Of a stretch of 6,573 bases of DNA, positions 1-4,652 are shown in pieces. A program made the position numbers and the translations under genes. The first letter of the stretch is position 1, and each line of letters starts with the position of its first letter. The notes beneath the pieces were generated by a model. That model was given only the letters and a program-made list of their open reading frames with translations, had not been told where the DNA came from and ran no database searches. Source of the DNA: Burkholderiales bacterium (GTDB lineage: Bacteria; Pseudomonadota; Gammaproteobacteria; Burkholderiales; CAIKXV01); contig JAIENF010000716.1 of NCBI GenBank assembly GCA_019751575.1, forward strand, positions 1 through 6,573, given 5' to 3'.

Positions 1-2
1 AC

Positions 3-179
3 TCCAGTGGGTCCGCATGGACCGGCCAGAGACTGTACTGGAAAAGTCCATTAATCGCAATAAACGAAAAGCTTGCTTACCCTGCAGGCGACGACACGCA
101 CCAGGAAGAGGTGAGCTTGCACGGAGAATCGATGCGAAGCGGCGCTGTTGTAGACTTGACATGGTGCCCGCGTTGCTGA
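3..179 (+). CDS. Possible 3' end of an unidentified upstream gene (partial)
   Basis: This frame is open from the left edge of the window to a TGA at 177-179, giving 58 codons. The peptide has mixed composition, includes QRLYWKSPLIAINEKLAYP, and ends in DLTWCPRC. It is unlike the arginine- and cysteine-rich translation of the overlapping frame that starts at 17. The stop lies 40 bases before the GTG of the DprA-like gene, a spacing that would suit an upstream operon member. About 60% of its third codon positions are G or C by hand count, which looks lower than in the clear genes here. I do not recognise the peptide. It may be an open frame by chance, so confidence is low. Confidence 0.27.
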   Translation, partial: SSGSAWTGQRLYWKSPLIAINEKLAYPAGDDTHQEEVSLHGESMRSGAVVDLTWCPRC

Positions 180-204
180 CGACGCATCGGATCGATTCAA
201 TCTC

Positions 205-210
205 GGAGGG
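205..210 (+). promoter_or_regulatory. Ribosome binding site of the DprA-like gene
   Basis: GGAGGG lies 9 bases upstream of the GTG at 220. It is a strong Shine-Dalgarno match and supports the GTG start over any downstream ATG. Confidence 0.65.
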
Positions 211-219
211 GACCCCAAG

Positions 220-909
220 GTGCACTATATCGAGCGCTCGACGAGCGAACTGCTCGGCTCGCTCAATGACCTCGAAGGCGCGCACAGCCCCGCGCGATTG
301 TTCTTGCAGGGGGACCTGTCGCTGCTTGCCCAGGGCGCCCGCGTAGCGGTGGTGGGTTCGCGCAAGGCCACTGCTGCAGGGATCGCGCGTGCGGAACGAT
401 TCGCCCGGGAACTGGCGCAGCGTGGGGTCGTGATCGTGAGCGGACTCGCTGCAGGGATCGACACAGCAGCGCATCGCGCCGCGATGGCTTGCGGCGGGCG
501 GACGATGGCCGTGCTGGGCACGCCGCTCGATGAGGTCTATCCGCGGGAGAACGCCGCGCTGCAGGCGGCGATCGCGCGCGACCACCTGCTGGTGAGCCAG
601 TTTGTATCGGGCAGCCCGGTGACACGGAAGAATTTCCCGATCCGCAATCGGACCATGGCGCTGCTTTGCGACGCGACCGTCATCGTGGAGGCGACCCAGA
701 CCAGCGGCACGCGGCATCAAGGCTGGGAAGCGCTGCGCCTGGGGCGGGTCGTGTTCCTTGCCAGAGAGGTCGTGGCCGATCAGAGCCTGACCTGGCCCGC
801 TGAAATGATGCGGTATGGGGCGCAGGTGCTGTCCGACGAAAACCTGGAAGCCGTTGCCGAGAACCTGCCCGCGCTTGGTTGTGCGGTGTCGCTTGCTCGC
901 GCCGCTTGA
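220..909 (+). CDS. Short DprA/Smf-like (SLOG-superfamily) Rossmann-fold protein
   Basis: The 229-residue protein is essentially only the DprA Rossmann domain. Visible motifs are VAVVGSRKAT (42-51), SGLAAGID followed by AAH (74-86), VLGTPLDEVYPREN (98-111), NFPIRNR (138-144) and VIVEA (154-158). These match the nucleotide/ssDNA-binding core of DprA. Classical DprA, which protects incoming ssDNA and loads RecA during transformation, is usually about 290-380 residues with an N-terminal SAM-like domain and often a C-terminal winged helix. Both are absent here. The stretch after VIVEA reads TSGTRHQGWEALRLGR in place of the usual SGSLITA-type segment. The gene overlaps a phosphoribosyltransferase gene, suggesting a two-gene unit. 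The GTG start is supported by GGAGGG at 205-210. I infer an accessory nucleotide- or ssDNA-binding role rather than competence. Family assignment is firm; function is open. Confidence 0.85.
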   Translation: MHYIERSTSELLGSLNDLEGAHSPARLFLQGDLSLLAQGARVAVVGSRKATAAGIARAERFARELAQRGVVIVSGLAAGIDTAAHRAAMACGGRTMAVLGTPLDEVYPRENAALQAAIARDHLLVSQFVSGSPVTRKNFPIRNRTMALLCDATVIVEATQTSGTRHQGWEALRLGRVVFLAREVVADQSLTWPAEMMRYGAQVLSDENLEAVAENLPALGCAVSLARAA

Positions 910-1522
910 GTTTGCTGCTTGCTATGTCTACACCAAGCGTGGTGTCTCGGACGCGGCGGCCGGCGCACGGCGACTCCGGGATACGGTCAAGCGCGGCAAT
1001 CCTGATGCCATCACGCGTGCGGCAGAGCGGGTCGCGCAAGTAGGTGTTGAGCAGCCGCCGTTCGGCGCTTTCTTCGGCCAGGACGTAACCCTCGTTCCGA
1101 CCCCGGGCAGCGCGCCGCGCCGCGGGAACAGTCTCTGGGTGCCGGAGCGGATTGCTTGCGCGTTGAGGGATCGAGGGCTGGCTGCGGCGGTGGAGCCGTT
1201 GCTTGAACGCGTGCATGCGGTGCCGAAGTCGGCGTATGCATCACCCGGTGACCGGCCGACCGTCGAGCAGCATCGACTGTCGTTGCGCGTGACGTCTCTG
1301 CTCAGTGCGAGTGCGCAGCTGGTGCTGGTCGATGACGTGGTGACCAAGGGCCGAACGCTTCTGGCTGCGGCTTCGGTCCTGGCGACGGCGTTTCCGGACG
1401 CGCGGATTCGGGCGTTCTCGCTAATCCGGTACCAGGATTACGCTGGAGATCTCGCGACCGCGCTGGTGCCGGTGACTGGGACGATCAGTTGGGATGGGGA
1501 AGATGCGTGTCGATCTGTGTGA
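881..1522 (+). CDS. ComF-like phosphoribosyltransferase
   Basis: The protein has a type I phosphoribosyltransferase fold signature. The PRPP-binding loop is LVLVDDVVTKGRT (about residues 147-159), with the paired acidic residues and the T-K-G-R-T turn. Upstream, LVPTPGS (about 71-77) and RPTVEQHRLSLR (about 125-136) correspond to the ComF-type VPVP and Q...L...R segments. The recognisable domain begins at EFAACYVYTKRG (908 onward). No ATG lies close to that point. GTG at 881 (213 residues, overlapping the DprA-like gene by 29 bases) and TTG at 893 are the nearest starts, and ATG at 815 would add a poorly conserved-looking tail. None has a clear ribosome binding site, so translation is probably coupled to the upstream gene. 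Such enzymes transfer to or from 5-phosphoribosyl-1-pyrophosphate; the substrate here is unknown. No ComF-type zinc-binding cysteine cluster is seen. Confidence 0.8.
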   Translation: MRCRLLAPLEFAACYVYTKRGVSDAAAGARRLRDTVKRGNPDAITRAAERVAQVGVEQPPFGAFFGQDVTLVPTPGSAPRRGNSLWVPERIACALRDRGLAAAVEPLLERVHAVPKSAYASPGDRPTVEQHRLSLRVTSLLSASAQLVLVDDVVTKGRTLLAAASVLATAFPDARIRAFSLIRYQDYAGDLATALVPVTGTISWDGEDACRSV

Positions 1523-1531
1523 CACATGTCA
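1520..1531. repeat. Small palindrome covering both convergent stop codons
   Basis: TGACACATGTCA has two 5-base inverted arms around CA. It contains the TGA of the phosphoribosyltransferase gene and, on the other strand, the TGA of the ATPase gene. There is no T tract, so it is not a clear terminator and may simply reflect the mirrored stop codons. Confidence 0.4.
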
Positions 1532-2692
1532 TTCCGGCTTTCTCACCCAGGCCTGCTTCTCTCGCCAGATCTCCTGCACAAACGGATCGGTGACTGCATA
1601 CAGGCCGTGTCCGCGTCGCATGATCAGGTTTGCGGCCAACAGCTCGTTGATGGCCGGCTGGATTTCGTCGACCCGAACGGTACGTCCTGTTTCTTCCGAA
1701 TAGGCCGCAGCGGCTTCGGTCGAGAACAGGCGCCGGGCATTGTCGTCACTCGCGGCAATGCGCTCGAACACGGCGGTGGCCAGACCCCCGAGTTGCTCGA
1801 CCTTCATCAGCTCGGCGTCCGCCGCCGTAGAACGCAGGGTCGCCGCAATGACGGGTAGGTGTGCCTCCGGACTGGCGCCGGGGGGTAGCTGTGCCTGGAG
1901 CAGGCGCAGCGCCTTGATCAACTCCTCTGGTCGATGCCCGAGCGTGCGAAAGGCTGCCAGCGCGGTGGCTCCCGACGGCAAAGGCCCTGCTCCTTCGTCG
2001 GCCAGACGCTGTAGCAGATGTTCCACATAGTCGCCATCCAGTACGGGATACGGCACTGAGGTCGCGCCGGCGAAAGCCTGGTTCCGGCGCGCCGTCAGTT
2101 CGTTGACGAGCGCGCGATGGGAACCGGTACCGATCAGGATGAAATGTCCGGGCGTCCCGGGGCGCGTGTTGATCGCATCCCGGGCCGCCTTCAGCGACAA
2201 GAGCAGCTGGTTTCCGTCTTCGGAGGCTATTGCGTGCTGCACTTCGTCAACGATCAGTACGAGGTCAGTTCCCGCCTGGTCGACGGTCTGGGTCAGTGCC
2301 TGGGCGAGGGTCACCCCCCCTGCCCCACCGATGCGGTCAAGATCGAAGCCGAACTTCACGCCGAAGCCCTCTAGTTTCGCGCCCCGCACAGTCTTAAGCG
2401 CGATCCAAAGCGCCGACCCTGGGGATTGCAGATCGGTCAGCGTCGTGCGTATCGCCGCATGGACCAGCGCCGCGGGACTCGCATTGACGTCGCTCCAGAG
2501 ATCGACATAGATGACGAGTGCCCCACCCGCCTTCAGCGCCGGAATCAGATCATTGATCAGGAATGTCGTCTTTCCGGTTCGACGCAGACCGGACAGGAAC
2601 AAACCAGAGCGCAGTCCCTCATCGAGGACGCTGGGCTCCAGCAACTGCCGAGCCATCGTAGCCGCGAGGGCAGGCCTTCGGAAGATCGACAT
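1529..2692 (-). CDS. AAA-type ATPase with C-terminal winged helix
   Basis: This 387-residue protein is a stand-alone P-loop ATPase of the STAND/ORC-like AAA type. Walker A is GLRRTGKT (35-42) and Walker B is LVLIVDE (144-150). A sensor-1-like strand, ILIGTGSH, follows at 185-192, then ARRNQAF (201-207) with candidate arginine-finger residues. The last 75 or so residues (about 312-380) look like a winged helix: STEAAAAYSEETGRTVRVDE, then INELLAANLIMRRGHGLYAV. This layout is typical of predicted ATPases that bind DNA or a partner through the C-terminal domain. No signal peptide or membrane segment is seen. The gene lies downstream of rep on the same strand, with its own likely promoter between. 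It converges on the phosphoribosyltransferase gene, with 6 bases between stops. Whether it serves the plasmid backbone or works with the DprA-like pair is unknown. No good Shine-Dalgarno precedes the ATG. Confidence 0.85.
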   Translation of the reverse strand: MSIFRRPALAATMARQLLEPSVLDEGLRSGLFLSGLRRTGKTTFLINDLIPALKAGGALVIYVDLWSDVNASPAALVHAAIRTTLTDLQSPGSALWIALKTVRGAKLEGFGVKFGFDLDRIGGAGGVTLAQALTQTVDQAGTDLVLIVDEVQHAIASEDGNQLLLSLKAARDAINTRPGTPGHFILIGTGSHRALVNELTARRNQAFAGATSVPYPVLDGDYVEHLLQRLADEGAGPLPSGATALAAFRTLGHRPEELIKALRLLQAQLPPGASPEAHLPVIAATLRSTAADAELMKVEQLGGLATAVFERIAASDDNARRLFSTEAAAAYSEETGRTVRVDEIQPAINELLAANLIMRRGHGLYAVTDPFVQEIWREKQAWVRKPE

Positions 2693-2702
2693 GGATTTAG
2701 AT

Positions 2703-2744
2703 GCAATTATGGCAGGAGAATAATTATACGCCCTCTATAATTGC
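2703..2744. repeat. Three AT-rich palindromic elements at 17-bp intervals (candidate operator)
   Basis: GCAATTAT (2703-2710), the self-complementary ATAATTAT (2720-2727) and ATAATTGC (2737-2744) are centred at 2706.5, 2723.5 and 2740.5, exactly 17 bp apart. The outer two are perfect inverted copies of each other. The central one contains the candidate -10 box of the ATPase gene. The set looks like a multi-site operator, but in an AT-rich patch chance symmetry is possible. Confidence 0.4.
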
Positions 2745-2751
2745 GCAAAAA
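2723..2751 (-). promoter_or_regulatory. Candidate promoter of the ATPase gene
   Basis: On the minus strand a perfect TATAAT (2728-2723) lies 17 bases downstream of TTTTTG (2751-2746), which is a poor -35 match. Transcription would start near 2716, giving a leader of about 25 bases before the ATG at 2692. The -10 lies in an AT-rich patch between two GC-rich genes. The weak -35 is part of the T tract that follows the rep hairpin. Confidence 0.45.
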
Positions 2752-2787
2752 ACATTCGGCAGGTCTGTCCGCAGTCGGACGCGACCT
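2747..2787 (-). terminator. Likely intrinsic terminator of rep
   Basis: Read on the minus strand just after the rep stop, AGGTC-GC-GTCCG pairs with CGGAC-A-GACCT around an ACTG loop. This makes a 10-bp interrupted stem (2787-2761). Six T residues follow at 2752-2747. The 8-base gap between stem and T tract is longer than ideal, so termination may be partial. Confidence 0.5.
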
Positions 2788-2793
2788 CGCATG

Positions 2794-3804
2794 TCAGCCC
2801 AGCAGCTTGCGGACCGACGTCGAGGACGGACGCAGCTTCAGGGCCTTGGCATCCGGAATCACGTTGCACGGGTACACCACCAGGACCTGGCGCAGCGCGT
2901 CACGGAAGCGCTCGCGGAACTTCTCCTTGGTCTTGGCCTCGCTGCCGAACTGCTGCATCAGCGCTTCCCAGCGGATGTCGGTCTCCCGGCGCAGGAACGA
3001 CATGCGCCAAGTGAGCCAGGTGTAGATGTCGAGCGCCAGTGCACTGGTCTTCAGGGCGCGCAGCGCCCGAAGGTCGATCGGCACCGGGTGCTCGATCATC
3101 TCCTTGAACAGCTGCGCATCGAGTTTGATCCAGGACTCGAAAAGCGTGGGATTGGACGGGTCCTTGGGATCCCACCAGAGCGCCTTCTCGGCGGCGATCA
3201 GGGTGGCGCGATCCTGGGCGTTGAACGCGCTGTCCTGTTCGGTCAGGATGCGCTGGATCGAGAACTTGCTCGACAGCATGCGCTTGAGCTGTTCGCGCAG
3301 ACGGGTGATCGAGCCCCGTGCCCCGCCGGTCTGGTCATGCATGCCGAGCTTGTCCATGAAGTCGCTCAGCGAACGGCCCAGGAGGATCTCCGGACTACGA
3401 GTCCGGACGGCTTCAGTCACCAGGAAAGCCAGGAACAGGCGCGGAATCGCACCGTAGGGATAGCCGACACTTTGCAGGGTCTCGCGATATCCGGCGTCCG
3501 GGCCCGGGCCGAGCGGGGTTCGGACGACTTCCATGCCTGGCTGGATCAGCAATGCGACTTCGCCGTTGCTGCGGTACCAGGCGCGCAGGTCGCTCGACGG
3601 CTCGCGATAGGGCAAGGCGGCCTGCACCACCCCGCGGGACATGAATCCGAGTTCGCCCGCTTCCTTCGCGTCGGCTGCGGTGATCGCCTGCGCTTCCAGG
3701 AACAGATCCCGGAAGCGCGAGGCGGAGCGCCGGCTGTTGTCCGGCCGTGCGAGCACCGGAAATGGCAGGATCGAGGCTGCGGGAGAAACAGGATCGTCGG
3801 CCAT
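2794..3804 (-). CDS. rep: Plasmid replication initiator, RepA_C-type
   Basis: The 336-residue protein matches what I know of the 'plasmid encoded RepA' family of proteobacterial plasmids. Family-like stretches are YGAIPRLFLAFLVTEAV (117-133), GRSLSDFMDKLG (143-154), GGARGSITRLREQLKRMLSSKFS (160-182) and LDIYTWLTWRM (238-248). The C-terminal third is rich in basic and aromatic residues, fitting DNA binding. Such proteins bind iterons at the plasmid origin and recruit the host replication machinery. An iteron array with DnaA-box-like sites lies about 300-475 bases upstream, which strongly supports the call. The ATG at 3804 has a modest AAGG 6 bases upstream. An inverted iteron over the probable promoter suggests autorepression. 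The length is normal for the family, with no sign of damage. The family name rests on recalled motifs, not on a search. Confidence 0.87.
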   Translation of the reverse strand: MADDPVSPAASILPFPVLARPDNSRRSASRFRDLFLEAQAITAADAKEAGELGFMSRGVVQAALPYREPSSDLRAWYRSNGEVALLIQPGMEVVRTPLGPGPDAGYRETLQSVGYPYGAIPRLFLAFLVTEAVRTRSPEILLGRSLSDFMDKLGMHDQTGGARGSITRLREQLKRMLSSKFSIQRILTEQDSAFNAQDRATLIAAEKALWWDPKDPSNPTLFESWIKLDAQLFKEMIEHPVPIDLRALRALKTSALALDIYTWLTWRMSFLRRETDIRWEALMQQFGSEAKTKEKFRERFRDALRQVLVVYPCNVIPDAKALKLRPSSTSVRKLLG

Positions 3805-3829
3805 GGTCAGCCTTGGGTGGCGAAACGGA

Positions 3830-3835
3830 GATGCG
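3830..3835 (+). repeat. Lone GATGCG core near the rep start
   Basis: GGAGATGCG at 3827-3835 repeats the wording of the iteron at 4206-4211 but lacks its upstream CCCC block. It sits about 25 bases before the rep ATG. It may be a half-site for Rep or a chance hexamer. Confidence 0.25.
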
Positions 3836-3945
3836 AAGGGCTTAAGGGGTGAGACAGGACGGTCTGGGAGAGCGGGTCAGGCAGGACGGCTTAGCAGATT
3901 GCAGTGGCAAGGCGTCACGCTACGCGAATCGAGTGGCGCGGGTCA

Positions 3946-3962
3946 CGCATCTTTGGGGTAGG
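3946..3962 (-). promoter_or_regulatory. Inverted iteron copy, candidate Rep operator
   Basis: The minus strand reads CCTACCCCAAAGATGCG. This differs by one base from the origin iteron at 4173-4189 (CCTACCCCGAAGATGCG) and lies in the opposite orientation, upstream of rep. It overlaps the candidate -10 of rep, so Rep bound here would be expected to repress its own gene. The sequence match is plain; the repression is inferred. Confidence 0.65.
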
Positions 3963-3978
3963 GGTGGAAATTTCTCAA
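3949..3978 (-). promoter_or_regulatory. Candidate rep promoter
   Basis: On the minus strand TTGAGA (3978-3973, 5 of 6 matches to the -35 consensus) is followed after 18 bases by AAAGAT (3954-3949, 3 of 6). The leader to the rep ATG would be about 140 bases. The -10 is weak, and support comes mainly from its overlap with the inverted iteron. Confidence 0.3.
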
Positions 3979-4040
3979 AATGGCTGGACCCGAGGCATCC
4001 GGACGGTGGGCAGCGTGCTGTCCACCGGTCGGACGCCTCT

Positions 4041-4086
4041 TGCTATCTGGTTTGAGATAAACCTACTGAAATACTTCAACTACGTA
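4041..4086. other. AT-rich stretch, candidate DNA unwinding element
   Basis: About 65% of these 46 bases are A or T by hand count, in a window that is clearly GC-rich. The stretch lies directly beside the first iteron, as unwinding elements do in iteron plasmids. It ends in the palindrome TACGTA (4081-4086). No repeated 13-mers were recognised. Confidence 0.45.
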
Positions 4087-4098
4087 GCGGCCCGAAAC

Positions 4099-4234
4099 GC
4101 CCAGTGGATGCGGGTTGCAGACCGATGCGTTACCCCAGCGATGCGCAGACCCTACCCCACCGATGCGTTGGTCCTACCCCGAAGATGCGCAAACCTGACC
4201 CCGGAGATGCGCGGCTGATTGCCCCAGACATGCG
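4099..4234 (+). repeat. Iteron array of the plasmid origin
   Basis: The core (A/G)CCCC-N3-(G/C)ATGCG occurs with the hexamer starting at 4140, 4162, 4184, 4206 and 4229 (the last as CATGCG). The spacings are 22, 22, 22 and 23 bp, about two helical turns, so all sites face the same side of the DNA. Two further GATGCG cores at 4107 and 4124 lie upstream at 17 and 16 bp spacing, with weaker or missing CCCC blocks. All are on the plus strand. Regular same-strand repeats beside a rep gene are the hallmark of iteron-controlled replication, and Rep is the expected ligand. Confidence 0.85.
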
Positions 4235-4279
4235 TGCACAACTTGAGTTACCCACAGGGTTGTGCACAGGTTATACACA
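4233..4279. other. DnaA-box cluster with inverted repeat
   Basis: TTATACACA (4271-4279) is a perfect match to TTATNCACA. TTACCCACA (4248-4256) and TTGTGCACA (4260-4268) each have one mismatch. TTGTGCACG lies on the minus strand (4241-4233). GTGCACAAC (4234-4242) and GTTGTGCAC (4259-4267) form a perfect 9-base inverted repeat with a 16-base spacer, so the left arm abuts the last iteron. Together with the iterons this indicates an origin needing both Rep and host DnaA. Confidence 0.65.
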
Positions 4280-4380
4280 GTAGCCTGTCCACCCGCTCAT
4301 TCGGGTGCAAAAAGAGAACTGGATGCAGATGAAGCCGCGCGGACGGATGTTCCGACGCGTCCCCCGATCAGCTCCTACCA

Positions 4381-4452
4381 CCCCCCAAAGTATGCGCCAT
4401 TCGCGGGTGCTGGATGGGCAGCAGTCTCCCGCAAAATTACCCAAGATATGCG
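4381..4452 (+). repeat. Two degenerate iterons with TATGCG core
   Basis: CCCCCCAAAGTATGCG (4381-4396) and TTACCCAAGATATGCG (4437-4452) keep the C-run and AAG of the inverted operator copy but end in TATGCG. Their cores are 56 bp apart. They may be weak Rep sites or decayed iterons. Confidence 0.35.
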
Positions 4453-4578
4453 TGAACGGATGCGCCGCGCGCAGGCTTCGAACGCTCGTTCCCTCGCGAG
4501 AATCGCCAAGTCCCAAGCCGCGTGCGGATTGCAGCCCGTCGGCCAGTGAGCAGCGGGACGGCCATTGATTGGCGAGTG

Positions 4579-4632
4579 CGTTATTGAAGCGCTTGCCTCG
4601 ACAATATCGAGGAGTACACTAATCCAATAACG
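4579..4632. repeat. Nested inverted repeats at the parA promoter (candidate operator or centromere)
   Basis: The outer arms CGTTATTG (4579-4586) and CAATAACG (4625-4632) are perfect inverted copies. Nearly concentric inside them is CCTCGACAATATCGAGG (4596-4612), with 6-base perfect arms. The palindrome AAGCGCTT is at 4587-4594. ParA proteins with an N-terminal helix-turn-helix usually repress their own promoter through such symmetry, so this is a likely ParA operator. A ParB-binding role is possible. Confidence 0.55.
4593..4620 (+). promoter_or_regulatory. Candidate parAB promoter
   Basis: TTGCCT (4593-4598) and TACACT (4615-4620), each 4 of 6 matches to consensus, are 16 bases apart. Transcription would start near 4627, about 26 bases before the parA GTG. 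The inner inverted repeat fills most of the spacer, so a bound repressor would block RNA polymerase. Confidence 0.4.
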
Positions 4633-4638
4633 ATTCTT

Positions 4639-4643
4639 GGAAG
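4639..4643 (+). promoter_or_regulatory. Ribosome binding site of parA
   Basis: GGAAG lies 9 bases before the GTG at 4653. No in-frame ATG is near; the next in-frame ATG (4770) would remove part of the N-terminal region. Confidence 0.5.
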
Positions 4644-4652
4644 AACATCCGC

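Larger units (their letters stand above)
3805..4652. other. Origin of replication region (oriV), gene-free
   Basis: No convincing gene lies between the divergent rep and parA starts. From left to right the region holds a lone GATGCG core, the inverted iteron and rep promoter, the AT-rich stretch, the iteron array, the DnaA boxes, two degenerate iterons, and the nested repeats of the parA promoter. Between 4280 and 4570 I see only the degenerate iterons, a lone GATGCG at 4459-4464, and the palindrome CTCGCGAG at 4493-4500. The functional limits are inferred; the smallest origin is probably about 3940-4280. Confidence 0.75.

Noticed and set aside
156..161. Perfect TTGACA -35 box upstream of the DprA-like gene
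   Set aside because: No acceptable -10 box lies 15-19 bases downstream (the sequence there is ACGACG-like), so I did not call a promoter.
17..346. 109-codon open frame overlapping the start of the DprA-like gene
   Set aside because: It is Arg- and Cys-rich, runs 127 bases into a well-supported gene, and its ATG has no good ribosome binding site.
2736..2741. TATAAT on the plus strand between rep and the ATPase gene
   Set aside because: There is no -35 at the right distance, and it would fire antisense into rep. It is explained by the AT-rich palindromic element there.
2701..3852. 383-codon open frame on the plus strand opposite rep
   Set aside because: It is antisense to the RepA-like gene, has no motif, and has a composition typical of a GC-rich shadow frame.
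4262..4549. Possible small gene between the origin and parA
   Set aside because: It would start inside the DnaA-box cluster at a TTG with no ribosome binding site, and the peptide has no recognisable feature.
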